64,000 nucleotides of DNA from Roseobacter weihaiensis (GCF_020622345.1 NZ_JACNMO010000008.1:1-64000), one strand, 5' to 3'. Positions 35,828 through 46,181 are shown, counted from the stretch's first letter. Translations and numbers: made by a program. Notes: generated by a model not told the origin, from the letters alone.

Positions 35828-36275
35828 AGTGCGCGCCTTCTCGATTTTTGCTGACGCCCCATGCTTTGGGACGACACCTTTCAGTCACCAGAGGTCGTGA
35901 CCAGATCCTGTCAGTCTTTTGGGGATCATAGCCAACCGCATCGTGGCGGCAAGTACAGCTTTGAACAGGATGGGGCATGTGCGAACCCTAATTGCAGTGA
36001 CTTTGTCATTTTGACCTGTTTGACGCAATCTGCAGAGGGTGAGCGTGCCATCCTTCGGAGTTGAAACGCGGGCAATGCCCTGACGCTTTTGAGCATATAT
36101 CCATGTCAGGCCGCGCATTTATCTGTATTGGAGCCTCTCCCCCCGGCCGGGCCGAGGCCTGTCAGGCTTGCCCGCGTCGCGAAAGACCGGTTGATACCCC
36201 GTCAGTCGCAACCTCGGCCCGGTGCAAAGACACGCGCGCCCGGCATCTTCAGGTCCAGCCGTCCGAAAACGCAGC
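35828..36275. other. Gene-poor stretch of about 450 bp
   Basis: Lies between the phosphofructokinase gene and the upstream hypothetical gene on the same strand. Only short frames without family features are present. TTGACCTGTTTGAC near 36013 contains two direct TTGAC copies but is not the palindrome seen elsewhere. It presumably holds the promoter of the kinase gene. Confidence 0.4.
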
Positions 36276-37043
36276 TCAAACCGGCGGGAAATGCGTTGTA
36301 TGTTCCACCTTCGGAACCCAGGACGACGCCCCCAGAACAACGACCGGGCAGCGGGATGCATCCACAAGCGATTTCAACTGCGCCTTACTGTGGATCGGAC
36401 CGCATGACAGGTCCACCACAACGGCCTGCGCATTGGTCCGGTCCAGGGCGGCAATCGCCTCCTCCGGACTGTCAAATACCAGGGAGGTATGATGCTGGGC
36501 ATGCAGGTCAATGGCTGTTTCCGCTCCGACACGGAACAAAACCAGATTTGAATTGAGCTGACCGGCCAGTTGCCTGGAAAGATCCATCAGCTTGCCATCA
36601 TCCGGCAGGGTCGGTTCAATGGCCACGATCTTGCCCGTAAAGGGATGAATGCTGCGGTATCCGAATATGACGACATCCCACCCGCCGGCTGTGCGCATTG
36701 CCGTGTCGATGAGTTCGCCCATCTGCCGGTCAAAGGACCAGTCCAGGGCCGCCGGATGGGCGATCTTTTCTATAAGATGTTCAAAAGCGCGGGCATCAGC
36801 GTTCATCAGGGTGTGCATCTGCGAGGGTGACGGGCTCAGCAGGAACGCACCTCTGGCCGAGATGACGCGCTGGTTCGGCAGCTCACACACCACCCGGGTG
36901 TTTTCATCGTCAACCAGTAACCCGCCTAGACATTGCGCAAAATCCTGCGCGACACGCTGGGCAATTCGCAACGCTGTGGTCGCATCCGCAAAGGAGCTGG
37001 CGCCCACCAGAATACGCAATTTGGACGCCACCCCCGCCGTCAT
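36276..37043 (-). CDS. Hypothetical protein, possibly a divergent Usp-fold protein
   Basis: A 255-residue protein I do not recognise firmly. It begins LRILVGASSFADATTALRIAQRVAQDF, a pattern like a Usp first strand and helix, and a second half (WDVVIFGYRS, LVLFRVGAETAIDL, CPVVVLGASS) could be a second such fold. The Usp nucleotide loop (G-2x-G-9x-G) is missing. Its ATG overlaps the lonB stop by 4 bp, so it is coupled to that protease gene. It may be a non-nucleotide-binding Usp relative that works with LonB, but this is inference from fold pattern and position. Confidence 0.6.
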   Translation of the reverse strand: MTAGVASKLRILVGASSFADATTALRIAQRVAQDFAQCLGGLLVDDENTRVVCELPNQRVISARGAFLLSPSPSQMHTLMNADARAFEHLIEKIAHPAALDWSFDRQMGELIDTAMRTAGGWDVVIFGYRSIHPFTGKIVAIEPTLPDDGKLMDLSRQLAGQLNSNLVLFRVGAETAIDLHAQHHTSLVFDSPEEAIAALDRTNAQAVVVDLSCGPIHSKAQLKSLVDASRCPVVVLGASSWVPKVEHTTHFPPV

Positions 37044-39511
37044 GTCCTGTCCCCCGCAGGTCCGTTTTCCCGGCCCGCATCTGCAAACAGCTTCTGGGTC
37101 TGCGCAAACTCCCGGAGCCGGTTTTCCACCAGCGCATTGAGCGTTCCCTCGGGAAACAGACCATTGCGCCGCCTCTTGCCGGCGGGACAGCCGGTCAGGA
37201 TTTCAATACCCTGATCAATTGTCCTGACCGGAAACACCCTGAACTTGCCGGCGCGTGCAGCCTCCACCACATCCGGGCGCAGCATCAGGTTGTCAACATT
37301 CGCAGCCGGGATCAGCACCCCCTGCCGGCCCGTGAGCCGTCTCGCTTTGCAGATATCGAAAAAACCTTCGATCTTTTCGTTGACGCCTCCGATTGCCTGT
37401 ATCTCTCCGTGCTGATTGACCGACCCCGTCACCGCAAGGCCCTGGCGGACGCCAAGGCCCGAGAGTGCCGACAGCAGCGCATAAAGCTCGGCAGAGGACG
37501 CGCTATCGCCTTCGACACCGCCGTAGCTCTGCTCAAACACAAGACTGGCCTGCAGAGACATCGGCACATCCAGCGCATAGGTTGCGGAGAGATATCCGGA
37601 CAGGATCAGCACCCCCTTGGAATGCAGCGGCCCGCCCAGTTCGACCTCGCGTTCGATATCGACAAGCTTTCCCGCTCCCATCCGGGTTCTGGCGGTGATC
37701 CGGGACGGACGCCCGAAGCGGTAGGTCCCGATCCCGATAACGGACAGCCCGTTGACCTGACCCGCGACCGATCCGCTTGTGTCAATCAGCACCGTCTTGC
37801 GGATCACGGCCTCCTGCATGCGGTCCTTGATCCGCGCGGCACGATGATCCGCCCGGTCAATCGCCCGCGCGATGTCCTTTTGCTCCATCACGCTGCGCCC
37901 GGCTGCCTTGGCGTAGTGGTTTGCCTCCCGCATGAGGTCCCCCAGAACGCCAAGCTGAAGCGTAAACTTTCGAGCATCATCCGCCAGACGGGTGGCCTGA
38001 TCCAACACAGCCGCAACCGCGCCCGCCGTCATCGTGCACAGATCCTCGCGCGCCGCAAAATCGGCAATGACCGACGCCATGCTGCGGGTGTTCTTGACCG
38101 TGCGTGGCAGGTCATCCTCAAAATCTGCCAACAGCTTGAACAGAGTTCCAAATTCCGGATCGAGCTGCACGAGCAGCATATGTAGGCGCCGGTCCCCGAT
38201 CAGCACCACCCGCACGTTGCAGGGAATGGGATCGGGCTCAAGCGATATGGTGGATCCCAGGCTCAGCCGGTCTGCCAAGGAAACGATGGCAATCGACTGG
38301 CTTTGCAAACATCGCTTCAGCGCATCCCACGCATAAGGCTCAGCCAGCAGGCGTCGGGCATCGAGCACCAGATAGCCGCCGTTCGCCCGGTGCAGCGCGC
38401 CAGGTTTGATCAGCGTGAAGTTGGTCACAAGCGTGCCCATCTGCGACAAGTGCTCGACCCGGCCTGTCAGTTGATTGAGAGAGGGTTTGTCTTCGGTGAT
38501 CACAGGAGCCGCGTCGGTCTCAGGGTCACCGTGAGACACCATGACATTCACGTCGTAGCGGTAAAACCGCGGTTCGCGATGGTATTTGTGGATCGCCTTG
38601 CGAAAGGGGCCGGTCTCATTTTGCTCACCGTCCTCCAGAAAGAGTTCGGCGTTGGAGATCATGTCCTGCCGGACAGCCTCAAGATAGGCCACGACATCGG
38701 CGGTATCGCTGAAATCATCCATGAGTGCCTGCACCCTGACCGACACCACACGCTCTGCCATCTGTGCATGCAGGTCCTCGACCTTTTGTCGGTGCTCTTT
38801 TTCAAGCTGCGGCACCTCTTTCAGAATGTCCGACAACTGACCTTGAAGACGTTCAATTCTCTCGTCTATCTCCCGGCGCTCCTCCGGCTCCAGCTTTTCG
38901 TAGACGTCGGGCTTGATCGGTTTGCCGTCTATGACCGCAGCCAGCATGAACCCCATGGGCGTTTTCAACAAAGCTGCGTTTTCTTCCTTGACCTGCTTTG
39001 CAAAGGCGGCGAGTGGGGCTTCCTGTTTTTCCCCTGCCTCCTCTTCGATGGCGCGGCGCTGGGTTTGATATTCATCGGATTCAAACAGCGTCGGCACCTC
39101 ATTGGCCAGATCATCAACGAGGTTTTGCATGGCTCTCTTTAGCGCAACCGCCTGGCCAGGTGGCAATCGGAGAGCGTTCGGTTTGTGCGGCGTCTCGAAG
39201 TTGTTGACGTAAACCCAGTCATTGGACTTTGGACGCCGGGCGGCTTGCTGAGACAGATAGTGCAGGACAGCGCTGTGCCGCCCCATACCTTCACGACCGG
39301 CGACAAACAGGTTGAAGTCCTTGTCACCGATGCTCGCGGACAGCCTGATTGCCTCGATTGCACGGTCCTGCCCGATCAGCCCATCCGACGTCTTGAGGTC
39401 AGCCGTGGTTGAAAAGCCAAGCTCCTGCGGCTGGATTTCAGACCTCAATTTGGACGCAGTCAAACCTTCGGGGAGCGCATCTGGATCTTGGCTTTTTTGA
39501 ATCAACTGCAT
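37040..39511 (-). CDS. LonB-type ATP-dependent serine protease
   Basis: A protease of about 823 residues with a LonB-like layout: an N-terminal region with a degenerate nucleotide loop (VAGREGMGRHS), a long coiled-coil insertion (about 150-270, rich in Glu/Lys/Arg), an AAA+ region with GGYLVLDARRLL and VLIGDRRLHMLL, and a C-terminal Lon protease domain with the catalytic dyad Ser670 (GDSASSAEL) and Lys713 (GGVNEKIEG). It should degrade damaged or regulatory proteins with ATP. The start is uncertain: ATG 39511 has GGAG almost touching it, and upstream starts at 39586 and 39604 lack ribosome sites. Operator site 8 is 342 bp upstream. Confidence 0.88.
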   Translation of the reverse strand: MQLIQKSQDPDALPEGLTASKLRSEIQPQELGFSTTADLKTSDGLIGQDRAIEAIRLSASIGDKDFNLFVAGREGMGRHSAVLHYLSQQAARRPKSNDWVYVNNFETPHKPNALRLPPGQAVALKRAMQNLVDDLANEVPTLFESDEYQTQRRAIEEEAGEKQEAPLAAFAKQVKEENAALLKTPMGFMLAAVIDGKPIKPDVYEKLEPEERREIDERIERLQGQLSDILKEVPQLEKEHRQKVEDLHAQMAERVVSVRVQALMDDFSDTADVVAYLEAVRQDMISNAELFLEDGEQNETGPFRKAIHKYHREPRFYRYDVNVMVSHGDPETDAAPVITEDKPSLNQLTGRVEHLSQMGTLVTNFTLIKPGALHRANGGYLVLDARRLLAEPYAWDALKRCLQSQSIAIVSLADRLSLGSTISLEPDPIPCNVRVVLIGDRRLHMLLVQLDPEFGTLFKLLADFEDDLPRTVKNTRSMASVIADFAAREDLCTMTAGAVAAVLDQATRLADDARKFTLQLGVLGDLMREANHYAKAAGRSVMEQKDIARAIDRADHRAARIKDRMQEAVIRKTVLIDTSGSVAGQVNGLSVIGIGTYRFGRPSRITARTRMGAGKLVDIEREVELGGPLHSKGVLILSGYLSATYALDVPMSLQASLVFEQSYGGVEGDSASSAELYALLSALSGLGVRQGLAVTGSVNQHGEIQAIGGVNEKIEGFFDICKARRLTGRQGVLIPAANVDNLMLRPDVVEAARAGKFRVFPVRTIDQGIEILTGCPAGKRRRNGLFPEGTLNALVENRLREFAQTQKLFADAGRENGPAGDRT

Positions 39512-39846
39512 CTCCGTTTCGCCGGGGCGGGTTTGTTCTGAGAGACAAGAAGGGTGCGGGCCAAAGCACTGGGGATCGCGCAACATGGCCGCTTTGACCC
39601 GCAAGGGCAGACGTTTGCCCTAACTCAATTCTGATGGTCATGAGCCGCAGCAACCCGCCCGGATGCAGCACGACTGGACCTGCGAATGGGATACTGTCAC
39701 CCTTTCCCCTTACATGGACCCCATAACGGCAGCGATCCGGGCCTCTTTCGGGACAATATCTCAATCCTGGAGATAACCCCGCCTCTCCAACTCCTTCTGA
39801 AACATCCTTAATGCCCGCCAGTCTAGGCCTCGTCCGGGTCCGGTTT
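39512..39846 (-). other. Long leader between operator site 8 and lonB; possible small RNA
   Basis: If site 8 activates leftward at -41.5, transcription begins near 39812, about 300 bases before lonB. That is far longer than other leaders here. A hairpin AGGGCA-GACGTT-TGCCCT lies at 39604-39622 inside it. No protein-coding frame with a ribosome site was found. It may be a regulated leader or a separate short RNA of about 200 bases. Confidence 0.35.
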
Positions 39847-39860
39847 TTGATTTTTGTCAA
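39847..39860. promoter_or_regulatory. FNR/FixK-type operator TTGATTTTTGTCAA (site 8)
   Basis: One mismatch to TTGAT-N4-ATCAA. It lies 342 bp upstream of lonB and 234 bp upstream of the acyl-CoA ligase gene, which has its own closer site 9. Confidence 0.7.
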
Positions 39861-40014
39861 AACCCCCAAGCAGGCGAAAAACTGACAAGCGTCGGTGTCT
39901 GGCGGCCCAGTGCCAAGATCAGAGCCGCAGGCGAGACCATCCCGCGCCCGCTCCAAGACCGGCAGTGGCAAATATCCTACCGTCTTTCAGGTGCTGACTG
40001 GATGCGATCCTGAA

Positions 40015-40028
40015 TTGATCTTGCTCAG
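40015..40028. promoter_or_regulatory. FNR/FixK-type operator TTGATCTTGCTCAG (site 9)
   Basis: Two mismatches to TTGAT-N4-ATCAA. Centre 66.5 bp upstream of the acyl-CoA ligase ATG. TGTTAG at 40047-40052 is a plausible -10. Confidence 0.65.
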
Positions 40029-40087
40029 TTGGCGGTCAAACCCCCCTGTTAGCCTCAGGAAAAGAGAGACCAAGGGAGGGTGCCTGA

Positions 40088-41833
40088 ATGGAACGCGACC
40101 TGATCCGGAAAGACGACAAGACGGCCCGTGCGGCCAATATGGCGGATTATGCCCGCACACGGGCAGATTTCACCTGGGAACACGCCCGGCAGCAGATCGA
40201 TGGGCTCAAGGACGGCAAGCTTAACATCGCGCATGAGGCCGTGGACCGACATGTTGAGGCGGGGCACGGCGCGCAGACAGCCCTGCGTTGGATTTCCAAG
40301 TCTGGTGACCGCACCGATTTCACCTATGAAGATTTGCAAAGGCTTTCCAGCCGCTTTGCAAATGTGCTTGTAAGCACCGGGATCGGGCGCGGCGACAAGG
40401 TCTATGCGCTCCTGGGGCGCGTGCCGGAGCTCTACATCGCGGCCCTTGGCACGCTTCGGGCGGGGGCTGTTTTTTGCCCGCTCTTTTCGGCTTTTGGGCC
40501 GGAACCCATTCGCTCACGTATGGAGATCGGAGACGCCAGTGCCATCGTCACCTCCGGGCGGCTTTACAGGCGAAAGCTGAAAACCCTGCGCGATCAATTG
40601 CCAAACCTCCGTCAAGTTTACCTGACCGATGAGGAGCACAGCGCCACCAAAGATCTCAGATCCCTGATGGCAACCGCATCAGATACATTTGCAACCGTGG
40701 CCCTGCAGCCCGAAGACCCCGCGCTCCTGCATTTCACGTCCGGGACAACCGGCACACCCAAGGGCGTCGTTCACGTACACGAAGCGGTTGTTGCGCATCA
40801 CGTGACCGGCAGCCTGGCCCTCGATCTGAAACCGCAGGATGTTTATTGGTGCACCGCCGATCCGGGCTGGGTGACGGGGACGTCCTACGGCATCATCGCG
40901 CCGCTGACGAACCTGGTGACGATGATCGTCGACGAGGCGGAGTTTGATGTGGCACGCTGGTACGACACGCTGGCACGCGAGGCCGTAAACGTCTGGTACA
41001 CCGCCCCGACAGCCATTCGAATGCTGATCAAGGCCGGGACCGAGGCCAAACAGAGGCACGAGTTTCCCGCCCTGCGGTTCATGGCCAGTGTCGGCGAACC
41101 GCTCAATCCCGAAGCGGTCCTGTGGGGCAACGAGACCTTTGGCATGCCGTTTCACGACAATTGGTGGCAAACCGAAACCGGCGGCATCATGATTGCCAAT
41201 TTTGCGGCACTGGATGTGAAACCCGGCTCGATGGGCAAGCCGCTGCCGGGCATTGATGCCGGCATCGTCGAGATCACCCACGATGGTCTGCGCGAGCTGA
41301 CCGAGCCCATGGCCATGGGAGAGCTGGCCCTGCGCCCGGGCTGGCCGTCGATGATGCGGGGCTACCTGCACGAGGACGCGCGGTATAAAAAATGCTTCCG
41401 CGATGGCTGGTATCTCAGCGGCGATCTGGCAATGCGCGATGCGGATGGGTACTTCTGGTTCGTCGGACGCAGCAAGGATCTGATCAAGAGCGCAGGGCAT
41501 TTGATCGGCCCCTTCGAGGTCGAAAGTGCGTTGATGGAGCATGCCGCAGTTGCCGAGGTCGGCGTTATCGGTGTGCCGGACGAGATCGCGGGCGAAATCG
41601 TCAAAGCCTATATCGCGCTGAAACCCGGCCATGAGCCTACGGAGGATTTGCGGATTGACCTGATGGGTCACGCCCGCAAGCGTCTCGGGCCGGCAGTGGC
41701 TCCAAAGGAGATCATTTTTCGACAGAACCTGCCCAAGACCCGCAGCGGCAAAATCATGCGTCGTCTTTTGAAAGCACGCGCGCTTGGTCTGCCTGAAGGA
41801 GACATCTCGACACTAGAAAGTGATGAGGCATGA
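40088..41833 (+). CDS. AMP-forming acyl-CoA (acetyl-CoA-type) synthetase
   Basis: A 581-residue ligase that activates a carboxylic acid with ATP and CoA. It has the P-loop-like [14 protein letters not shown], the A5 motif [29 protein letters not shown] of the hinge and the C-terminal [13 protein letters not shown] with the catalytic lysine. The WWQTETGG pattern is that of acetyl/propionyl-CoA synthetases, and the length is somewhat shorter than E. coli Acs. A strong GGAGGG ribosome site precedes it. It heads a four-gene operon with E1, E2 and an acyl carrier protein, all overlapping by 4 bp, under operator site 9. Confidence 0.88.
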   Translation: MERDLIRKDDKTARAANMADYARTRADFTWEHARQQIDGLKDGKLNIAHEAVDRHVEAGHGAQTALRWISKSGDRTDFTYEDLQRLSSRFANVLVSTGIGRGDKVYALLGRVPELYIAALGTLRAGAVFCPLFSAFGPEPIRSRMEIGDASAIVTSGRLYRRKLKTLRDQLPNLRQVYLTDEEHSATKDLRSLMATASDTFATVALQPEDPALLHFTSGTTGTPKGVVHVHEAVVAHHVTGSLALDLKPQDVYWCTADPGWVTGTSYGIIAPLTNLVTMIVDEAEFDVARWYDTLAREAVNVWYTAPTAIRMLIKAGTEAKQRHEFPALRFMASVGEPLNPEAVLWGNETFGMPFHDNWWQTETGGIMIANFAALDVKPGSMGKPLPGIDAGIVEITHDGLRELTEPMAMGELALRPGWPSMMRGYLHEDARYKKCFRDGWYLSGDLAMRDADGYFWFVGRSKDLIKSAGHLIGPFEVESALMEHAAVAEVGVIGVPDEIAGEIVKAYIALKPGHEPTEDLRIDLMGHARKRLGPAVAPKEIIFRQNLPKTRSGKIMRRLLKARALGLPEGDISTLESDEA

Positions 41834-43833
41834 CAGAACTCACGGAAAAACCCCATCTGGATCGATCACATGTGCGGGCCTTGCTCAAGGAGATGATCCG
41901 CATCCGGCATTTCGAAGACAAATGCGCCGAGCTCTACACCCAGCAGAAAATCCGCGGTTTCCTGCATCTCTATGACGGAGAGGAGGCGATTGCCGCCGGG
42001 ATCATCCCGCTCCTTGAGCCGAAGGATCGCGTGGTCGCCACCTATCGTGAACACGGGCATGCGCTGGCGCGGGGTGTGCCGATGAGCAGCATTCTGGCGG
42101 AGATGTATGGCAAGGCGCAGGGCTGTGCCGGAGGCCGTGGCGGGTCGATGCATCTTTTTAGCCGCCAGCACAAATTCTATGGGGGCAACGCGATTGTCGG
42201 CGGCGGGCTGCCTCTCGCCGTTGGGCTCGGGCTGGCGGACCGGATGTCCAGCAGTACCGCAACGACCGCGTGTTTCTTTGGCGAAGGGGCCGTGGCCGAA
42301 GGCGAGTTTCACGAAAGCCTGAACCTTGCAGCCCTATGGCATCTGCCGGTTCTCTTTGTCTGCGAAAACAACGGCTACGCCATGGGCTCGGCGCTTGAGT
42401 TGACAGAGGCGCAGACCGATATCTCCACCAAGGCCGAGAGCTACGGCATTGATGCGCAATCGGTGGACGGCATGGATGTCGTCGCCGTAGAGGTTGCCGC
42501 CCGGCGGGCCCTGAATGAGATTGCCGAGAACGGAAGACCGCAGTTTCTGGAATGCAAGACCTATCGGTTTCGGCCGCATTCGATGTTTGACGCGCAGCTT
42601 TACAGATCCAAGGAAGAGATTGCCGAGTGGCGTCAGAAAGGGCCCATTTTGCGTTTTCAGACCTGGCTTGAGCAGTCCGGGCTGCTTTTGCCGCCCGAAG
42701 TGTCGGAAATCACGGCAGAGGTGGATGCAGAGATCGCCGAAGCCGTGGCCTTTGCCGAAAGAGGCACGGATGAGCCCATTGCAGACCTCAAACGCTTTGT
42801 GATGGCCCCGGAACGGCCCGCCCCGCCTGCTCCGGACAAGCCCGGCCCCCTCGTCACCACCACATACCGTGCCGCCGTCAGAGCCGCGATCGTGGATGCG
42901 ATGATGCGCGATGATCGCACGTTTCTGATGGGCGAGGATGTCGGGCAATACGGCGGCTGCTATGCCGTCAGCAAAGGGCTGCTGGAAAAGTTCGGCGCGC
43001 AGCGTATTCGCGACACGCCGCTCTCTGAATCGGGCTTTACCGGGGCGGGCATAGGGGCCGCGATTGCAGGCATGCGCCCGATTGTGGAGCTGATGACAGT
43101 GAATTTTTCGCTGCTGGCGCTGGATCAGATCCTCAATACCGCCGCCACGCTCCGGCATATGTCCAACAACCAGTTTGGCGTCCCGGTGGTGATCCGCATG
43201 GCAACCGGGGCCGGCAAACAGCTTGCCGCCCAACATTCGCACAGTCTGGAAGGGTGGTATGCACATATCCCCGGCCTGCGGGTGCTGGCACCTGCGACCC
43301 TTGAAGATGCCCGCGGGATGCTCTGGACGGCCCTCCAGGACCCCGACCCGGTGCTGATCTTCGAGAATGTCATGCTTTATAACCGCGAGGGGCGCTTGGC
43401 TGAAAACGCCGGACCGGTTGATATCGACCGCGCCGCGGTGCGGGCGTCCGGTGACGATATCTCGCTGATCACCTATGGTGGCTTGCTTTACAAGACCCTT
43501 GAAGCCGCGCAGATGCTGGCCAAGGACGGCATTTCCGCCGAGGTGATCGACCTGCGCACGCTCCGCCCGCTCGACATGGAGACCATTGCCGCTTCCGTCG
43601 CCAAAACCCGCCGCGCCCTGATGGTTGATGAGGGGTGGAAAACCGGGAGCCTGGCCGCCGAAATCGGCATGCGGCTGGCGGAAGACTGCTTTTTCGACCT
43701 CGACGCGCCGCTGGCGCGGGTCTGCAGCGAAGAAGTGCCGATCCCCTATGCCTATCACCTTGAACAGGCAGCGATCCCGCAGACCAGCAAGATCGTCGCC
43801 GCGGTAAAGAAACTGATGGAGGTCACCGCATGA
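41830..43833 (+). CDS. Fused E1 alpha-beta subunit of a 2-oxoacid/acetoin-type dehydrogenase
   Basis: A 667-residue fusion. The first half (1-330) is an E1 alpha: [24 protein letters not shown] and the TPP/Mg motif [26 protein letters not shown]. The second half (about 345-665) is an E1 beta: [33 protein letters not shown], the active-site region [18 protein letters not shown], and [14 protein letters not shown]. It decarboxylates a 2-oxoacid or cleaves acetoin and passes the acyl group to lipoyl-E2. Fused E1 is found in some acetoin/pyruvate-type complexes. The ATG overlaps the ligase stop. No gene for E3 lies in the operon. Confidence 0.92.
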   Translation: MTELTEKPHLDRSHVRALLKEMIRIRHFEDKCAELYTQQKIRGFLHLYDGEEAIAAGIIPLLEPKDRVVATYREHGHALARGVPMSSILAEMYGKAQGCAGGRGGSMHLFSRQHKFYGGNAIVGGGLPLAVGLGLADRMSSSTATTACFFGEGAVAEGEFHESLNLAALWHLPVLFVCENNGYAMGSALELTEAQTDISTKAESYGIDAQSVDGMDVVAVEVAARRALNEIAENGRPQFLECKTYRFRPHSMFDAQLYRSKEEIAEWRQKGPILRFQTWLEQSGLLLPPEVSEITAEVDAEIAEAVAFAERGTDEPIADLKRFVMAPERPAPPAPDKPGPLVTTTYRAAVRAAIVDAMMRDDRTFLMGEDVGQYGGCYAVSKGLLEKFGAQRIRDTPLSESGFTGAGIGAAIAGMRPIVELMTVNFSLLALDQILNTAATLRHMSNNQFGVPVVIRMATGAGKQLAAQHSHSLEGWYAHIPGLRVLAPATLEDARGMLWTALQDPDPVLIFENVMLYNREGRLAENAGPVDIDRAAVRASGDDISLITYGGLLYKTLEAAQMLAKDGISAEVIDLRTLRPLDMETIAASVAKTRRALMVDEGWKTGSLAAEIGMRLAEDCFFDLDAPLARVCSEEVPIPYAYHLEQAAIPQTSKIVAAVKKLMEVTA

Positions 43834-45059
43834 GCGAATTCCTGATGCCCTCCTTGGGCGCAGACATGGAGGCTGGAACCTTGGTAGAACAACTGATTGC
43901 CGCCGGAGAACGGGTCACACGCGGTGATGTCATCGGTGCGGTTGAAACCCAAAAAGGTGTGATCGAGATTGAGGTCTTCGAGACCGGAGTTCTCGATGGT
44001 TGGCTCGTCGATATCGGCGAGAAGGTCCCTGTTGGAACACCGCTCGCTGTGATCCGGGGCACAGGGGATCCGGACCCGCCTGAGGTGCCCGAGCCGTCCC
44101 CACCGGCGCCCGCTCCCCCCGAGGCCCCACAGCCGACTGACCCGCCTGTTGAGCCACCCGCACCGGAAGAGGTGCCGCTCACCGACCCGACGCCGGACCC
44201 CGGCATGCCGGAAATCCCCGATACGCCGGGCGTTGAAATCCCGCCCCCGGAAACCCGGCATCCGCGCATCACACCGGCGGCCCGTCGGTTCATCGCGGAG
44301 CGCGAGATCGATCTGACCAAGCTTGCCATCCCAGCCGGGCAGACGATCACGCGGGCACGCCTTGAAGCCATGGCCGCGGGTCCACCGGAGCAGGCGGCCA
44401 CAGACATCCGGCGTGCGATTGCTGCCGCCATGTCTCGCGCCAAACGCGAAATCCCGCATTATTACCTGTCTCACACGATTGATCTGACGGTCGCGGATGC
44501 CTTTGTGAAGGCGGCGAACGCGGATCGCCCTCCGCAATCGCGGCTCCTGGCAGGCGCGGTTTACGCGCGTGCCGTTGCCCGGGCGCTTGAAAAATTTCCG
44601 GAATTCAATGGGCATTTCACTGCAGAGCGCTTTCAGCCCAGCGATGCGGTGCATTTGGGGTTTGCAATCAATTTGCGGGGCGGCGGCCTCGTGGCACCGG
44701 CGCTGTTTGATGTCGCGGCGGGCGATCTCGACACGCTCATGCAGGCGTTGCGCGATCTTGTGATGCGTGTGCGGGCGGGGCGTTTCAGGGCCCGTGAACT
44801 GTCCGACGCAACCATCACCCTCTCGAGCCTCGGGGAGCGTGGGGTGGATCAGCTGCACGGCATTATCTACCCCCCGCAAGTCGCAATTGTCGGGGTTGGT
44901 ACGCCGAGACGGCGCCCATGGGTCCGTGAGGGAGAAATCACCCCGAGCCTGATCGCTGAACTCACCCTGGCAGCGGATCACCGGGTCAGCGACGGGCATC
45001 GTGGCGCATTGTTTCTGAACCAGATCGATACATATCTGCAAAAACCGGAGGCGCTATGA
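43830..45059 (+). CDS. Dihydrolipoamide acyltransferase (E2)
   Basis: A 409-residue E2: one lipoyl domain (1-78) with Lys42 in [13 protein letters not shown], a Pro-rich acidic linker (about 80-145), a short E1/E3-binding domain ([19 protein letters not shown], about 150-185), and the catalytic core (about 190-405) with [12 protein letters not shown], where His384 is the catalytic histidine. The lipoyl lysine context ETQKG differs from the usual ETDKA, so recognition by lipoylation enzymes may be special. Coupled by 4 bp overlaps to E1 and to the acyl carrier protein gene. Confidence 0.92.
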   Translation: MSEFLMPSLGADMEAGTLVEQLIAAGERVTRGDVIGAVETQKGVIEIEVFETGVLDGWLVDIGEKVPVGTPLAVIRGTGDPDPPEVPEPSPPAPAPPEAPQPTDPPVEPPAPEEVPLTDPTPDPGMPEIPDTPGVEIPPPETRHPRITPAARRFIAEREIDLTKLAIPAGQTITRARLEAMAAGPPEQAATDIRRAIAAAMSRAKREIPHYYLSHTIDLTVADAFVKAANADRPPQSRLLAGAVYARAVARALEKFPEFNGHFTAERFQPSDAVHLGFAINLRGGGLVAPALFDVAAGDLDTLMQALRDLVMRVRAGRFRARELSDATITLSSLGERGVDQLHGIIYPPQVAIVGVGTPRRRPWVREGEITPSLIAELTLAADHRVSDGHRGALFLNQIDTYLQKPEAL

Positions 45060-45301
45060 CACCTGAGGATGTTGACCCTGTCCTGAGCGAACATCTGCAC
45101 AGGATCGCCCCTGAAATCGATCTGGCAGAAATCGACCGCAGCGCTGATCTGCGTGAGGAATGCGACATCGATTCAATGGATTTTCTGACCCTCGTGACGG
45201 CGCTGTCCGAAAGGTTCGGCATCGACATGCCCGAAGCGGATTACGACGAAATGCGCAGCTACAATGCGCTGGCGGCCTATATCGCCGGCAAGGTCGACTG
45301 A
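45056..45301 (+). CDS. Acyl carrier protein
   Basis: An 81-residue acidic helical carrier with the phosphopantetheine site CDIDSMDFL (Ser40). Helix 1 (VLSEHLHRIAP) and helices 2-4 (MDFLTLVTALSERFG, DEMRSYNALAAYIAG) fit the ACP fold. It is not in a fatty-acid or polyketide cluster but is the fourth gene of the ligase-E1-E2 operon, overlapping E2 by 4 bp. It may accept the acyl group made by the complex or be loaded by the adjacent AMP-ligase. The carrier identity is clear; the role is open. Confidence 0.9.
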   Translation: MTPEDVDPVLSEHLHRIAPEIDLAEIDRSADLREECDIDSMDFLTLVTALSERFGIDMPEADYDEMRSYNALAAYIAGKVD

Positions 45302-45304
45302 CAG

Positions 45305-46129
45305 TCAACGGGCCCCCAGCAGCGGCTCCATGTCGAGCCGGTAGTCTTCGCCGACCCGAAAAACCGTTGCGTTCGGCACCTCGTACCAGTCTTCTGCGTA
45401 GGTGACCGCCTCGGATGCGATCTCGATCGCCTGATAGGCGCTCTTTGGATCGTGGTGCACATGCGGCTCGCCGCAGATCGGACAGTCGAAGACATGGTCG
45501 CGCAGCAGATAGAAAAGGGATCGGTTTAAACGCGACCCCACCATACGGTCGCCATCGGTCAGCACGATGTTCAGCCCCACGGGCGCGTCAGGATCAACCT
45601 CGGCCGACCAGGCCACGATCTGCGCAAGCCCAACGCGCACAATGCCCATCAGGCCGCGTTCGGGGTGACGCAGGAACAGGCTGAGAAGATAACGGAAGAT
45701 ATGCTCGCTGTCGGTTGTGCCATGCACCTGTGTCCGGTGAAGGGGGTCCATGTTTTCAAGAAACCTGAACCGCAGTTGCTCGAAGTTGGGCACGGTTCCA
45801 TTATGGGCAAAAATCCAGCGGCCATGATGAAAGGGATGCGTGTTTTCAATACCGGGTCCGCCAACAGTCGCATGCCTGACATGGGCCACAACCGTTTTGG
45901 CATAGACCCGCGCGGCCTTACGGGTGAAATGCTCGCCGTGGAACGCCGCCCAGACCTGTTTTTCAATCATCGGGACGCCGTCGGGGTAATCCGCCACACC
46001 CCACCCGTGCCCGTGCGCGTTGCCCTCCATATCGCCCTTGCTCTGCGCCATCAGGGCGTTCTGGGCTTTCACAAGGCCGCATTCCACCTTGGTTGGTTCA
46101 TTGGCATGCATGGCGTAAAGACGACACAT
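45305..46129 (-). CDS. Class II glutamine amidotransferase (YafJ-like)
   Basis: A 274-residue protein with the Ntn-type glutaminase start MCRLYAMHANEPT; the N-terminal Cys2 becomes the nucleophile after Met removal. VAHVRHATVGGPGIENTHPF and IFAHNGTVPNFEQL are the glutamine-binding loops, and GTTDSEHIFRYLL completes the fold. It lacks a fused synthase domain, so it is either a stand-alone amidase or supplies ammonia to a partner. The divergent neighbour is an ATP-grasp-like protein, and the two share operator site 10, which hints that they may cooperate. Start chosen by GGAG seven bases upstream and by the need for Cys2. Confidence 0.9.
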   Translation of the reverse strand: MCRLYAMHANEPTKVECGLVKAQNALMAQSKGDMEGNAHGHGWGVADYPDGVPMIEKQVWAAFHGEHFTRKAARVYAKTVVAHVRHATVGGPGIENTHPFHHGRWIFAHNGTVPNFEQLRFRFLENMDPLHRTQVHGTTDSEHIFRYLLSLFLRHPERGLMGIVRVGLAQIVAWSAEVDPDAPVGLNIVLTDGDRMVGSRLNRSLFYLLRDHVFDCPICGEPHVHHDPKSAYQAIEIASEAVTYAEDWYEVPNATVFRVGEDYRLDMEPLLGAR

Positions 46130-46181
46130 AAACGGGCTCCCTGGCGACCGGGCACAGATTAGCAGACCGCAAACGGGCGGG

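Noticed and set aside
36011-36027. TTGACCTGTTTGAC as an operator
   Set aside because: The two half-sites are direct copies, not an inverted repeat, so it does not fit the FNR/FixK palindrome.
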